A stretch of 64,000 bases of DNA from Rugamonas sp. A1-17 (GCA_025548565.1 JAJLPB010000006.1:248001-312000), one strand, 5' to 3'. Shown: positions 39,434 to 49,465, numbered from the stretch's first letter. Program-made: numbers and translations. The notes: generated from the letters alone by a model not told the origin.

Positions 39434-41554
39434 TTACATCTTGTACGACGCCTGCAGCGACACCGTGCGCGGCGCCATCGGCAGGTCGTGCGGCAGGCTC
39501 AGGCCCGGTGCCGGGCTCGGTTCGCGCACGTCGGCGTTGAAGGCGTTGCGCAGCGCCAGCGCGAAGTTCCACTGGTTGCGGCCGTTGCGGGTCGCCAGCG
39601 TCAGGTCCACCGTGGTGTAGTCGGCGATGGCGGGACGGGCGTCGCCGAAGGCGCGTTCGCGGCCCGCCACCCAGTTCAGCTGCGCGCCGGCCTGGTAGCC
39701 GTTGGCGCAGGTCCAGTCGGCGCGGCCGTAGGCGTGCTGGCGCGGCGCGTAGCCGGCGTCGGTGTGGGTGGTCTGGTCGGTCGAGCGCTGCCACGCGTAG
39801 TTGCCCGACAGGTGCAGGTCGCGTGTCACGTTCCAGTTCGATTCCAGCTCGACGCCGTGGCCGCGCTGGTCGCCCGCGTTGGCGTAGGTGGCGCCCGTGC
39901 CCGGCACCGGGTTGACCACGGTGCGGATGATGTTCTTCATATCGTAGCGATAGAAGGTCAGGTTGACCGTGGCGTCGGTGCGGGCCTGCCAGTTGAACGA
40001 CATCTCGGTGGTGGCGTTGCGCTCCGGCTTGAGGTTCGGATTGCCGAGCGCGACCGGATTGCTGATGCCGTAGCTTTCCAGGAAGGCCGGCGCGCGGAAG
40101 GCGCGGCCGTACAGCAGCTTGGCGGTCAGGTCGAAGCTGGCGTCCCACACCAGCGCCAGGCGCGGATTGGTGGTGCCGCCGAAGTCCGAGTAATGGTCGT
40201 GGCGGATGCCGGCGGTCAGGTTCCAGTCCTTGGCGAAGTTCCATTCATCCTGCAGGTACAGGTAGTCGACCTTGCGCCGCTGCGGCCGCATGAACGGCGT
40301 GGTGTTGGTCGTCTCTATCACGGCCGGCAAGGGGATGGGCGTGCCGTTCGGCGCGTAATTGAAATTGCGGAACTCCTGCACGCGATACAGTTCGAGGTCG
40401 TCATGGCCGGCGCCGATGCGCGCGTGATGATCGCTGAAGCCGCTGTAGTCGGCGTAGCCGGCCAGGCGGTAGTTGCGTTCGAAGGTTTCCGGCGCGCCCA
40501 GCATGCCATTGGGGAAGGTACCGGTCGGGAAGGTCAGGCCGGGCGGCAGCAGCTGGTAGATGGCGCTGACTTCCTGCGCGTATTGCTGGCTGCTGAGGCT
40601 GGCGCCCAGGCCCCAGTCGCGCGTCAGCTGCGGCTCGGCCCAGGCCAGCGTGCCGGTGATGCGTTCGCTTTGCTGGCGGCCCACCGGATCGAGCGCCGAG
40701 GCGATGCCGGCGCCGGTGCCCATGTCGTAGCGCTTCTTGTAGCCGAGGCGGGCGCGCCACTGGCCGTAGATCAGGTCCAGGTTGCCGTCGATGGCCTTGT
40801 ACTGGTTGTTGAGCCGGCCGGGCGCGAGGCTGGCGTGGGTCTTGAACAGCGCGTCGTTGCGGGTTTGCGCGTCGGCTTCGATGACGCGGTCGTTGCCGTC
40901 GGTCTGGCCGATGCGCAGGTAGGCCGCGACCTCGACCGGGCCGAGCTTGCCGCCGTGCTGCACCCAGCCGTCGTAGCTGTGGAAGGTGCCGGCGCGGGCC
41001 CCGACTTCGGTGCCGGGCACCTCGCCCGGTCCCTTGGTGATGATGTTGATGACGCCGGAGTAGGCGTCCGAGCCGTACAGCGCCGAGCCGGGACCGCGGA
41101 TGATCTCGATGCGGGCGATGTGCTCGACCGGATAGCCGGCCCAGACATTGCCCTTGTTGCCGACATAGGAGGTGGTGATGGGCACGCCGTTTTGCAGCAT
41201 CAGGATTTGCGGCGTGTAGGCGCTGACGATGCCGCGCACCACGTACAGCGGCGAATTGCTGTTCGGCGTGCGGTTGACGTGCACCCCGGGCACGCTTTCG
41301 AGCACCTGGTCGAGATCGGTGGCGCCCATGGCGGCGATGTCGGCCGCCGTGATGACGGTGGCCACGGCCGGCGCGCGGCGCAGCGTTTGCAGGTTGCCGG
41401 TGGCGATGCTGACGCTGTCGCTGGCGCCGTAGACCAGCGCCAGTTCGTCCTCCTCGCTCACCGGGTCGGCGTGGACCGCGCCGTGGACGGCCAGCAGCGG
41501 CAGGGTGAGTGCCGCAGTCCAGTAAAGCCGGTGGGCGCTCGACACTTTCAACAT
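39434..41554 (-). CDS. TonB-dependent outer-membrane receptor (BtuB/colicin-receptor-like)
   Basis: A 706-residue receptor with signal peptide (AVHGAVHADP), plug domain with LDQVLESVPGVHVNRTPNSN and IEIIRGPGSALYGSDAYSGV, and a beta barrel (NLKPERNATTEMSFNW is a typical strand). The start at 41554 (MLKVSSAHRL) follows GGGAGATAGC. The final residue is methionine, not the usual aromatic one. It is the last gene of a leftward cluster with two binding proteins and a giant kinase, 58 bases from the kinase stop; together they may sense the ligand rather than only import it. Confidence 0.92.
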   Translation of the reverse strand: MLKVSSAHRLYWTAALTLPLLAVHGAVHADPVSEEDELALVYGASDSVSIATGNLQTLRRAPAVATVITAADIAAMGATDLDQVLESVPGVHVNRTPNSNSPLYVVRGIVSAYTPQILMLQNGVPITTSYVGNKGNVWAGYPVEHIARIEIIRGPGSALYGSDAYSGVINIITKGPGEVPGTEVGARAGTFHSYDGWVQHGGKLGPVEVAAYLRIGQTDGNDRVIEADAQTRNDALFKTHASLAPGRLNNQYKAIDGNLDLIYGQWRARLGYKKRYDMGTGAGIASALDPVGRQQSERITGTLAWAEPQLTRDWGLGASLSSQQYAQEVSAIYQLLPPGLTFPTGTFPNGMLGAPETFERNYRLAGYADYSGFSDHHARIGAGHDDLELYRVQEFRNFNYAPNGTPIPLPAVIETTNTTPFMRPQRRKVDYLYLQDEWNFAKDWNLTAGIRHDHYSDFGGTTNPRLALVWDASFDLTAKLLYGRAFRAPAFLESYGISNPVALGNPNLKPERNATTEMSFNWQARTDATVNLTFYRYDMKNIIRTVVNPVPGTGATYANAGDQRGHGVELESNWNVTRDLHLSGNYAWQRSTDQTTHTDAGYAPRQHAYGRADWTCANGYQAGAQLNWVAGRERAFGDARPAIADYTTVDLTLATRNGRNQWNFALALRNAFNADVREPSPAPGLSLPHDLPMAPRTVSLQASYKM

Positions 41555-41612
41555 GCTATCTCCCGTTACTTTTTTTGATTCTAGCGTGCCCGCTGTTGTC
41601 GATGTGTAAAAA

Positions 41613-44600
41613 TTAGCAGATCTTCGCTGTAACTGTTGTAGCCGTGTCCACATGGCGCCGTACCAGTTCGGCGAACTGCTCGGCCGGCACCGCCGGGCTG
41701 AGGTAGAAACCTTGCATCAGGTCGCACTCGCGGCCCTTGAGGAACTGCAGCTGGGCCGCCGTCTCCACGCCCTCGGCCACCACCTCCAGGCGCAGGCTGT
41801 GGGCCAGCGCGATGATGGCGCTGATGATGGCGGCGTCGTCGGCGTCCTGCGGCACGTCGCGCACGAAGGAGCGGTCGATCTTGATGATGTCGACCGGGAA
41901 GCGCTTGAGGTAGGACAGCGACGAGTAGCCGGTGCCGAAGTCGTCGATCGACAGGCGCACACCCAGCGAGTGCAGGCGGTGCAGCGCGGCCAGCGTGTCC
42001 TGGGCGTTCTCCATCAGCGTGCTCTCGGTGATCTCCAGCTCCAGCAGCTGCGGCGGCAGGCCGGTGTCGGCCAGCACGGCCTCGACCGAGGCGGCGAAAT
42101 CCTTCTGCAGCAGCTGGCGCACCGACAGGTTGACCGCCACCCGCATCGGCGGCAGGCCGGCCGCCAGGAACTGCTGCAGCTGCCCGCAGGCGGTGCGCAG
42201 CACCCAGTCGCCCAGTGGATTGATCAGGCCGGTTTCCTCGGCCAGCGGGATGAAGTCCACCGGCGGTATCATGCCGCGGGTCGGATGGCGCCAGCGCACC
42301 AGCGCCTCCATGCCGATGATCTTGCCGCTGCACAGGCTGGCCTGCGGCTGGTAGTACACCTCCAGCTGGTGCTGCTGCTCCATGGCGCGCCGCAGGTCGC
42401 TCTCCAGCCGCACGTGCTCCGAGATCGAATGCTCCATCGACGCCTCGTAGAACTGGAAGCCGGTGTTGGTGCGCTTGGCGCGGTACATGGCGCTGTCGGC
42501 GTGCTTGACCAGGGTGGCGACGTCGCCGCCGTCGTGCGGGTACATGGCGATGCCGACGCTGGCCGTGACGAAGATGTCGTGGCCGTCGATCGGGAACGGC
42601 GCCGACAGCACGCGCACGATGTTGTGGGCGGCGGTGGCGGCCGCGGCCGGGCTGTCGAGCTCGTTGAGGACGACGGTGAATTCGTCGCCGCCCAGGCGCG
42701 CCACGGCATCGTCGGCGCGCACGGTCTGGCGCACGCGCTGGGCCACGGCCTGCAGCAGGCGGTCGCCGACGTCGTGGCCGAGGTTGTCGTTGACGTATTT
42801 GAAGCGGTCCAGGTCCATGAACAGCACGGCCACCTGGCGGCCGTCGGCGGCCACGCGCGCTTGGTCGATGCTCGATGCCAGCAGCTCGAAGAACAGGGTG
42901 CGGTTGGGCAGGTTGGTCAGCACGTCGTTGTAGGCCAGGTGGCGGATGCGCTTCTCCGCGCGGTTGGCCTCGATGATGCGGCGCACCCGCTGCGACAGCA
43001 CGGCGTAGTGGATGGGCTTGGGGATGTAGTCGCTGGCGCCGGCCGCGAACGCGCGCTCGACCGACGAGTTGTCCTGCAGCGCGGTGATCATCAGCACCGG
43101 CACGGCGCCGGCGTTGGGCAGCTCCTGCATGCGGGCGCAGGCGGTGAAGCCGTCCATCACCGGCATCATCGCGTCCATCAGGATCACGTCGGGCTGGAAG
43201 CGCGCCAGCATCGCCAGCGCGGCGGCGCCGTCGGCCGCCTCCTCGACGTGGAAGCCGTCGCGCTGCAGCGTGTGGCGCAGCGTGCTGCGGGTGCTGCGGT
43301 CGTCGTCGACCACCAGCACTTGCGGGCGGTCGTCGGCCGCCTGCGCCTGCGGCGGCGCGGCGTCGCTGATCTCGGCGTGCAGGAAGGCGGCCAGCGCTTC
43401 GTAGTGCGCGCGCAGCGGCGCCAGCAGCGGCTCGATCTGCTCCGGCTGGCGTTCGGCCGCGAAGTGTTCGGCCTGCTGGGCCAGCTGGGCCAGCGTCTCG
43501 GCGCCGAAGTTGCCCGACGAGCCCTTGAGCGCGTGCGCGCGGGCGCGCGCGGTGGCCATGTCGCCCGTCCGCACGGCCTGCTCCAGCTCTTCCAGGCAGG
43601 CCGGCGTGTCTTCCAGGTAGGGCGTGACGGCGTGCGGCAGGGTGTCGCCCAGCACTTCGCGCAGCTTGTCGAACACGGCCGGGTCGACCGGGCAGGGCCC
43701 GCCGTAGCTGCGCGCGGCGCCGGCCGGGGCGGGGCCCGCCGGCTGGAGCGGCGCGGCCAGCGGGCCGCCGTGCGGCAGCCATTTCTCCAGCTTGTGGCGC
43801 AGCTCGACCAGCGTGATCGGCTTGGCCAGGTAGTCGTCCATGCCGGCGGCCAGGCATTTCTCGGCGTCGCCGGCCTGGGTGTTGGCGGTCATCGCCACCA
43901 GCGGCGTGCGCCGGCCCATGGCCAGCTCGGCCAGGCGGATGTGGGCGGTGGCTTCGTAGCCGTCCATCTCCGGCATGCTGCAATCCATCAGGATCAGGTC
44001 GAAGCGCTCGCGCTGGGCCGCGCGCACCGCCTCGACGCCGTCGGCCGCGAATTCGCAGACGCAGCCGTTCATCGCCAGCATGCCGGCGGCCACCATCTGG
44101 TTGGTGCGGTTGTCCTCGGCCACCAGCACGCGGAACTGGCGCTCCGGCGCCGGCACCGGGCTGAGCGTTGGCGACGGCAGCGCGACGGCGGGCGCGCCGA
44201 CCGGCGGGCGCATCGGCAGCGCCGGGGCCGCCACCTGCTGCTGCGCGGCGCGGCAGGCGATGGTGAAGCGGAAGGTGGTGCCGGCGCCGGTCACGCTGTC
44301 GACGCCGATCTCGCCGCCCAGCAGTTCGACCAGCTGCTTGCAGATGGCCAGGCCGAGGCCGGTGCCGCCGTAGCGGCGCGTGGTGCTCGGGTCGGGCTGG
44401 ACATAGGCTTCGAACAGATGGCGCCGCACGTCCTCGCTCATGCCGATGCCGCTGTCGCGCACTTCGAAGCGCAGGCCGAACGCGGCGCCGGGCGCCAGCG
44501 CGACATCGACCGCGACCTCGCCGTGGTCGGTGAACTTGACGGCGTTGCCGACCAGGTTGATGAGGATCTGGCGCAGCCGCAGCGAATCGCCGGCGATGCG

Positions 44601-45737
44601 GGCCGGCACGTCGGGCGCGACGGTCCAGTTCAGCGCCACGCCTTTTTGCTGCGCCGGGCGGGCCACCAGTTCCAGCACCTCCGACAGCAGGGTGCCGAGG
44701 CTGAACTCGGTCTCCTCCAGCTTGAGCTTGCCCGCCTCCATCTTGGAGAAGTCGAGGATGTTGTTGATCAGCGCGATCAGCGTGCGCGACGAGTTCCACG
44801 CCACGTCGACGAACTCCTGCTGGCGCGGCGTGAGGCGGGTTTCCTTGAGCATGTCGAGCATGCCGACCACGCCGTTGAGCGGCGTGCGCACCTCGTGGCT
44901 GACGGTGGCGGCGAACTGCGCCTTCATCTGCGCCATGTTGACGGCGGCGTCGCGCGAGTCCTTCAGTTCGGCCTCGCGCTGTTCCAGCACGTTCATCATC
45001 TGGTTGAAGGCGTGCGCCATCTCGATCAGGTCGCGCGGGCCGGCCGGCGCCGCGCGCATCCCGGACTCGCCCGATTCGGCGCGGCGCATCAGCGTCGACA
45101 GCGCGTTGAGCGGATTGATCATGTGGCGCGTCAGCAGGCGGCCCAGCACCAGCAGCACCACGGCGAACGACAGGGTCAGCGCCAGGTTGCCCAGCAAGAG
45201 CGACCAGGTCAGCCGCTTGAGCGTGCTCTTGGCGAGCTGCACGTGGACATAGCCCAGCAGCTGCTGCTGATGTTCCTGCAGCTCGAACGGCGAGGCCTCG
45301 CTCTGGCCGCCGTACACCGGCGCGGCGAACAGCCAGCCGTCGGAGGTCTCGCCGACCAGGCCGGCGTGCGCGGACTGCGCCTGGTTCAGGTTGACCGTGT
45401 CCAGCGTGGCGCCCGCCACCACGCGCGACAGCAGCACCTTGCCCTTGGCGTCCATGATCTGCAGCGCCGCCACGTCCGGGAAAGACAGCGTGGAGTTGAC
45501 CACCTCGCGGGCGTTCTCGGCCGAGTGGAACAGCAGCGCCAGCGTGCTCTGGCGCGCGAGGTTGTCGGCGATGCGCTGGCCCTGGCCGATGAAGTAGTCG
45601 CGCATGCGGGCATTGGCTTCCCACGAGTTCATCAGGGCCGAGAACACGGCCAGGCCCAGGATGGCGCCGGAGACGATGACGGTCAACTGTCGCTGGAAAC
45701 CGGTATTGCGCAGGAAATTACGGACGATGGAGATCAT
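41613..45737 (-). CDS. Giant hybrid kinase: CHASE8-HAMP-HisKA-ATPase-REC-HPt-REC-GGDEF-EAL
   Basis: 1374 residues on one chain. Membrane segments about 18-38 and 180-203 flank a periplasmic sensor (~140 residues, CHASE8-like); HAMP follows to about 255. HisKA histidine about 280 (VSHEVRTPLNG), ATPase N-box about 396, receiver aspartate about 584 (LILMDCSMPEMDG), HPt histidine about 736 (HALKGSSGNFG), second receiver aspartate about 854, GGDEF (RLGGDEFTVV, about 1016) and EAL (GMEALVRW, about 1143). All catalytic motifs appear intact, so both c-di-GMP synthesis and hydrolysis are possible. The start overlaps the stop of the upstream binding-protein gene by one base (TGATG). Confidence 0.9.
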   Translation of the reverse strand: MISIVRNFLRNTGFQRQLTVIVSGAILGLAVFSALMNSWEANARMRDYFIGQGQRIADNLARQSTLALLFHSAENAREVVNSTLSFPDVAALQIMDAKGKVLLSRVVAGATLDTVNLNQAQSAHAGLVGETSDGWLFAAPVYGGQSEASPFELQEHQQQLLGYVHVQLAKSTLKRLTWSLLLGNLALTLSFAVVLLVLGRLLTRHMINPLNALSTLMRRAESGESGMRAAPAGPRDLIEMAHAFNQMMNVLEQREAELKDSRDAAVNMAQMKAQFAATVSHEVRTPLNGVVGMLDMLKETRLTPRQQEFVDVAWNSSRTLIALINNILDFSKMEAGKLKLEETEFSLGTLLSEVLELVARPAQQKGVALNWTVAPDVPARIAGDSLRLRQILINLVGNAVKFTDHGEVAVDVALAPGAAFGLRFEVRDSGIGMSEDVRRHLFEAYVQPDPSTTRRYGGTGLGLAICKQLVELLGGEIGVDSVTGAGTTFRFTIACRAAQQQVAAPALPMRPPVGAPAVALPSPTLSPVPAPERQFRVLVAEDNRTNQMVAAGMLAMNGCVCEFAADGVEAVRAAQRERFDLILMDCSMPEMDGYEATAHIRLAELAMGRRTPLVAMTANTQAGDAEKCLAAGMDDYLAKPITLVELRHKLEKWLPHGGPLAAPLQPAGPAPAGAARSYGGPCPVDPAVFDKLREVLGDTLPHAVTPYLEDTPACLEELEQAVRTGDMATARARAHALKGSSGNFGAETLAQLAQQAEHFAAERQPEQIEPLLAPLRAHYEALAAFLHAEISDAAPPQAQAADDRPQVLVVDDDRSTRSTLRHTLQRDGFHVEEAADGAAALAMLARFQPDVILMDAMMPVMDGFTACARMQELPNAGAVPVLMITALQDNSSVERAFAAGASDYIPKPIHYAVLSQRVRRIIEANRAEKRIRHLAYNDVLTNLPNRTLFFELLASSIDQARVAADGRQVAVLFMDLDRFKYVNDNLGHDVGDRLLQAVAQRVRQTVRADDAVARLGGDEFTVVLNELDSPAAAATAAHNIVRVLSAPFPIDGHDIFVTASVGIAMYPHDGGDVATLVKHADSAMYRAKRTNTGFQFYEASMEHSISEHVRLESDLRRAMEQQHQLEVYYQPQASLCSGKIIGMEALVRWRHPTRGMIPPVDFIPLAEETGLINPLGDWVLRTACGQLQQFLAAGLPPMRVAVNLSVRQLLQKDFAASVEAVLADTGLPPQLLELEITESTLMENAQDTLAALHRLHSLGVRLSIDDFGTGYSSLSYLKRFPVDIIKIDRSFVRDVPQDADDAAIISAIIALAHSLRLEVVAEGVETAAQLQFLKGRECDLMQGFYLSPAVPAEQFAELVRRHVDTATTVTAKIC

Positions 45738-46873
45738 CAGGGCTGAGGATAGACAAAATCAAAACTGCGCTGTTGCGAGGCGCCCAGGTGCAGGCCGATA
45801 TGGCTGGCGGTGCGGAGATTGATGGCGGTCTGCAGCTCGCGCAGCGGCACCAGCGGGCGGCGCCGCACGTCGCCGGCGATCACGCCCAGCGCCGAGGCGG
45901 CCAGTGTGCGGCCCAGCTCGACGTTGTCGGGCACCATGGCGAACAGCGCGCCTTTTTTCACGTGCAGCACGTTGCTGGAGAACAGCGGCACGCCGCTGTT
46001 CCACGATTCGCGCAGCACCAGCGGCAGGATGGTGCTCTCCTCGACGGTGGTGCTGTCGTGCGGCAGCCAGACGGCGTCGTGGCGGTTGTCGGCGGCGCCG
46101 ATCAGCTGCGTGTACAGCTGGGCGGCGCGGGCCAGGTCGCCGGCCACGTGGGCCTGCAATTCCAGTCCCTGCGCCTTGGCCGCGTCGCGCGCCAGCTTGA
46201 CCAGCCATTCGGATTTCTGCGGGTTGTAGACCACGATCACGCGCTTGAGGTCGGGCAGCAGCGCGCGCAGGCGCGAGAACAGCATGGCCGGATCGGGCGT
46301 CATGCTGATGCCCATCACGTTCTCGGCGTCGGACAGCAGCAGCACGCCGCCGGCCAGCACGGCGATCTCGCGGTCCAGGCCGGCGGTGGCGTTCAAGCCC
46401 TGGCGGCCCAGCGCGATCACCACCTTGGTGCCGTTGCGCTTGAGGGTGGCGTTCAGCTCGGCCGTGTCGACCTTGGGATCGACCGGATAGCTGCGCACCT
46501 TGAGCTTGGTGCGCTCCTCGATGCCCTGGATCATGGCGATGAAGGCCGAGCGGAACGGTTCCTCGACATTCGGATAGACGACCGCGATGCTGCCTTTGCC
46601 GATCGAGGCTTGCAATTCGGGACGGCGCAACTGGTCCTCCAGCTGGGCCAGGGTGACGGCGCGCACGTCGTCGCGCAACGGAGCTTGCATGGGTGGCGCG
46701 CCCAGGTCGGCAGGCGCCATCAGCATGCCGCCGTGGGCGGCGCTGGCGCTGACCAGCGCGATGCTGGACGGCATGACGCCACCGCCCGCCTGGGTCGCAC
46801 CGGTCACGCCGACCAGCAGCAGGGCGCCGGCGCGTCTCAGGCGCCGTAGTTTAAATATTGTCTTTTTCATCAT
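45737..46873 (-). CDS. ABC-type substrate-binding protein (PF04392 family)
   Basis: A 378-residue secreted protein with a signal peptide (MMKKTIFKLRRLRRAGALLL). The two-lobed binding-protein core shows SIAVVYPNVEEPFRSAFIAM, KVVIALGRQGLNATAGLD and RVIVVYNPQKSEWLVKLARD. Family members bind small ligands in the periplasm. It is a paralogue of the next gene upstream, and its stop overlaps the start of the giant kinase. No permease or ATPase gene is near, so a sensor-partner role is likely. The start codon among several ATGs (46894, 46873 and 46870) is uncertain. Confidence 0.8.
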   Translation of the reverse strand: MMKKTIFKLRRLRRAGALLLVGVTGATQAGGGVMPSSIALVSASAAHGGMLMAPADLGAPPMQAPLRDDVRAVTLAQLEDQLRRPELQASIGKGSIAVVYPNVEEPFRSAFIAMIQGIEERTKLKVRSYPVDPKVDTAELNATLKRNGTKVVIALGRQGLNATAGLDREIAVLAGGVLLLSDAENVMGISMTPDPAMLFSRLRALLPDLKRVIVVYNPQKSEWLVKLARDAAKAQGLELQAHVAGDLARAAQLYTQLIGAADNRHDAVWLPHDSTTVEESTILPLVLRESWNSGVPLFSSNVLHVKKGALFAMVPDNVELGRTLAASALGVIAGDVRRRPLVPLRELQTAINLRTASHIGLHLGASQQRSFDFVYPQP

Positions 46874-46995
46874 ACTTTGCCGCATGGCTACCACGGCGCC
46901 AGGACGGGCCCGCTTAAGATGCTTTCATAGTATAAGCCGAGACTTTGCAATCTGGAAATTAAATCGCCGTAAGCTTGCCGTAAGCGACCGCGGTG

Positions 46996-47922
46996 CTAGG
47001 GTTCCGGAAAGACCGCGTCGAAGCTCCGTTGTTGGCTGGCGACAAGATTCAAGCCGATGTGGCTGGCGGTGCGGGAATTGAGCGCGCTGCGCACCGCGCG
47101 CAGCGGCATCACGCCGCGTTTCGGCGCCTCGCCGTTTTGCAGCGCCAGGGCCAGCGCGGCCAGGTCGCGGCCCAGTTGCACATTGTTTGGATACATGCCG
47201 AACAACACGCCTTTCTTAACGTGCAGCACGCTGCTGGAGAACACCGGCAGGTTGCGGCTCCACGATTCCTTCAGCACCAGCGGCAGGATGGTGGTCTCCT
47301 CGACGGTGGTGGCGTCCTGCGGCAGCCAGAGCGCGTCGCGGCGGCCGTCGGCGGCGGCGAACTGGGTTTCGTAGGCGCGCGCGGCGCCGGCCAGGTCGTG
47401 CGCCTCCAGCGCGACCAGCTCCAGGCCCAGGTTGCGGGCCGCCTCGCGGGCCAGCCGGATCTGCCCCTCGTTGCCGGCCGGATTGTAGACCACCAGCACC
47501 CGGCGCATGCCCGGCAGCAGGTTCTTGAGCATGGCGAACAGCAGGGCCGGATCGGGCGTCAGGCTGATGCCGTTGAGACGGTCGGCGTCCGGCGCCGCGC
47601 CGACGCCGCCGATCACCACGGCCTGCGCCGGATCGAGCATGGAAGCGGCCTTCAAACCCTGGCGGCCGAGGGCGATCACCACCTTGCCGTTCTTGAGGGT
47701 GTTGCGCAGCTCGCCCAGGTCGCTGCCGGCCGACAGGGCGATCGCGCGCGGCCTGGCGCGGGATTGTTCCTCTATGCCCTGGAGAATTTCCGCGAACACG
47801 GTGCGATAGGGTTCGCCGATGTCGGGATACAACACCGTCAACGCCTGGGCGTTGGCCCACCCGCCGAGTAAGCCCAGCAGCAAGGCGCACAAACGGACGA
47901 CGGTGGAGGGAGTAAATCGCAC
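46996..47922 (-). CDS. ABC-type substrate-binding protein, paralogue
   Basis: About 308 residues with a signal peptide (RLCALLLGLLGGWANAQA). The core matches its neighbour block for block: LTVLYPDIGEPYRTVFAEIL, KVVIALGRQGLKAASMLDPA, RVLVVYNPAGNEGQIRLARE and VFSSSVLHVKKGVLFGMYPN. The start is uncertain: GTG at 47922 gives a clean signal peptide, but in-frame ATGs lie at 47985 and 48051. It is the first gene of the leftward cluster and is divergent from the MATE exporter. Confidence 0.78.
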   Translation of the reverse strand: MRFTPSTVVRLCALLLGLLGGWANAQALTVLYPDIGEPYRTVFAEILQGIEEQSRARPRAIALSAGSDLGELRNTLKNGKVVIALGRQGLKAASMLDPAQAVVIGGVGAAPDADRLNGISLTPDPALLFAMLKNLLPGMRRVLVVYNPAGNEGQIRLAREAARNLGLELVALEAHDLAGAARAYETQFAAADGRRDALWLPQDATTVEETTILPLVLKESWSRNLPVFSSSVLHVKKGVLFGMYPNNVQLGRDLAALALALQNGEAPKRGVMPLRAVRSALNSRTASHIGLNLVASQQRSFDAVFPEP

Positions 47923-48068
47923 TATGATAGTGATGTCTGGTTGATTCAGCGGAAGTGTATCCTTTGCTAACGATTCTACAGCCATAGATTGTTTCAATGG
48001 ACGTGCTGACAGCGCTTCCAGTTGATGTAAACTAAGACTTGTTAGCAACATTCACCGTCCGGAACCGC

Positions 48069-49451
48069 ATGCCCGCCGCCAAAACCCCGATCCGCACCCC
48101 GCCCATGTTCAATCTGGCCTGGCCGCTGCTGGTCGAACTGGGGCTGGCGATCGCCTCCAGCGTCATCGGCACCGCGCTGGCGTCGCGCATCTCGGACGAG
48201 GCGGGCGGCGCCTTCGCCATCGCCAGCCAGGTGTCGGCCACCTTGTTCATTCTGTTCCGCATCATCGGCGCCGGCGTCAGCGTGGTGGTCACGCAAAACC
48301 TCGGCGGCGGCCAGCGCGAGGCCGCCAACCGCGTCGCCTGCGCGGTGGTCGGCGCCAGCACCTGGCTGGGCGCGGTGACCGGCCTGATGGCGCTGCTGGG
48401 CGCGAACGGCCTGCTGCACCTGCTCAACGCGCCGGCCGAGGTGCTGCCGCTGGCGGCGCCGTTCCTGCAGGCGCTGGCGCCGGCCATGCTGCTCGACGCC
48501 TGGAACGCCTCGATGGCCAGCGTGATGCGAGCCCACCTGCGCACCCGCGACACGCTGGCGGTGCTGGTGATCATGCACGTCAGCCACCTGGGGCTGGCGA
48601 TCCCGCTGATGCACGGCTGGGGGCCGCTGCCGCCCATGGGCCTGCCGGGGTACGCGGCGGCGCTGGCGGTCAGCCGCGCCATCGGCCTGGCGCTGCACCT
48701 GCTGATGTGGCGCGTGCACCTGCACATCCGCGTGGCGCGCGAGGACTGGTGGCGCTTGCCGCGCCGCGAGCTGGGCGCGGTGCTGCACATCGGCCTGCCC
48801 GGCGCGGCCGAGAACATCGCCTGGCGGCTGGCCTTCATGGTCAGCGTGGCCACCGCGGCCGAGCTGGGCGCGAGGTCGCTGGCCACGCAGGCCTATGTGC
48901 TGCAACTGATGGGCGGGGCGACGATGTTCAGCATCGCCACCGGGCTGGCGGTGGAAATCGTGGTGGGCTACCTGATCGGCGCCGGCCGCCTGCGCGAGGC
49001 GCACAGCGTGGTGCGGCGGGCGCTGGCGCGCGGGCTGGTGGTGTGCGTGCTGATCGCGGCCTGCGCCGCGCTGCTGGGCCGCTGGCTGCTGGGCTGGTTC
49101 ACCCAGGACCAGGAGATCATCGCGGCCGGCGCCACGCTGCTGTGGCTGACCGTGGCGCTGGAGCCGGGCCGCACCTTCAACCTGGTGGTGATCAACGCGC
49201 TGCGCGCGGCCGGCGACGCGCGCTTTCCCGTGATGGCGGGCGCGCTGTCGATGCTGCTGGTGCTGGCCGGCGGCAGCTGGCTGTTGGGCGTGGTGCTGGG
49301 CTGGGGCTTGCCGGGCGTGTGGATCGCCTACGCGGCCGACGAATGGATACGCGGCCTGATCATGTGGCGCCGCTGGCAAACCCACGCCTGGGTGCCGCAC
49401 GCGAAGGCGTCGCGCAAGCGGCTGCGGCCGGCGATCGTGATCGAGGGCTAG
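48069..49451 (+). CDS. MATE-family efflux transporter
   Basis: A 460-residue membrane protein with about 12 segments in two related halves (FNLAWPLLVELGLAIASSVI near the start and IGLPGAAENIAWRLAFMVSV in the second half). This is the MATE layout; such pumps export cationic drugs or metabolites using Na+ or H+. The ATG at 48069 is preferred over a TTG at 48039. A hairpin terminator follows shortly after the stop. Confidence 0.88.
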   Translation: MPAAKTPIRTPPMFNLAWPLLVELGLAIASSVIGTALASRISDEAGGAFAIASQVSATLFILFRIIGAGVSVVVTQNLGGGQREAANRVACAVVGASTWLGAVTGLMALLGANGLLHLLNAPAEVLPLAAPFLQALAPAMLLDAWNASMASVMRAHLRTRDTLAVLVIMHVSHLGLAIPLMHGWGPLPPMGLPGYAAALAVSRAIGLALHLLMWRVHLHIRVAREDWWRLPRRELGAVLHIGLPGAAENIAWRLAFMVSVATAAELGARSLATQAYVLQLMGGATMFSIATGLAVEIVVGYLIGAGRLREAHSVVRRALARGLVVCVLIAACAALLGRWLLGWFTQDQEIIAAGATLLWLTVALEPGRTFNLVVINALRAAGDARFPVMAGALSMLLVLAGGSWLLGVVLGWGLPGVWIAYAADEWIRGLIMWRRWQTHAWVPHAKASRKRLRPAIVIEG

Positions 49452-49465
49452 CGGCATGCGTCATC

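Noticed and set aside
41652..45746. Rightward open frame of about 1364 codons
   Set aside because: Antisense of the giant kinase; the low-complexity product rich in H, R, Q and A is typical of GC-rich shadow frames.
46996..47922. Tandem binding proteins considered as part of an ABC importer
   Set aside because: No permease or ATPase gene lies anywhere near; the overlap with the kinase gene argues for signalling.
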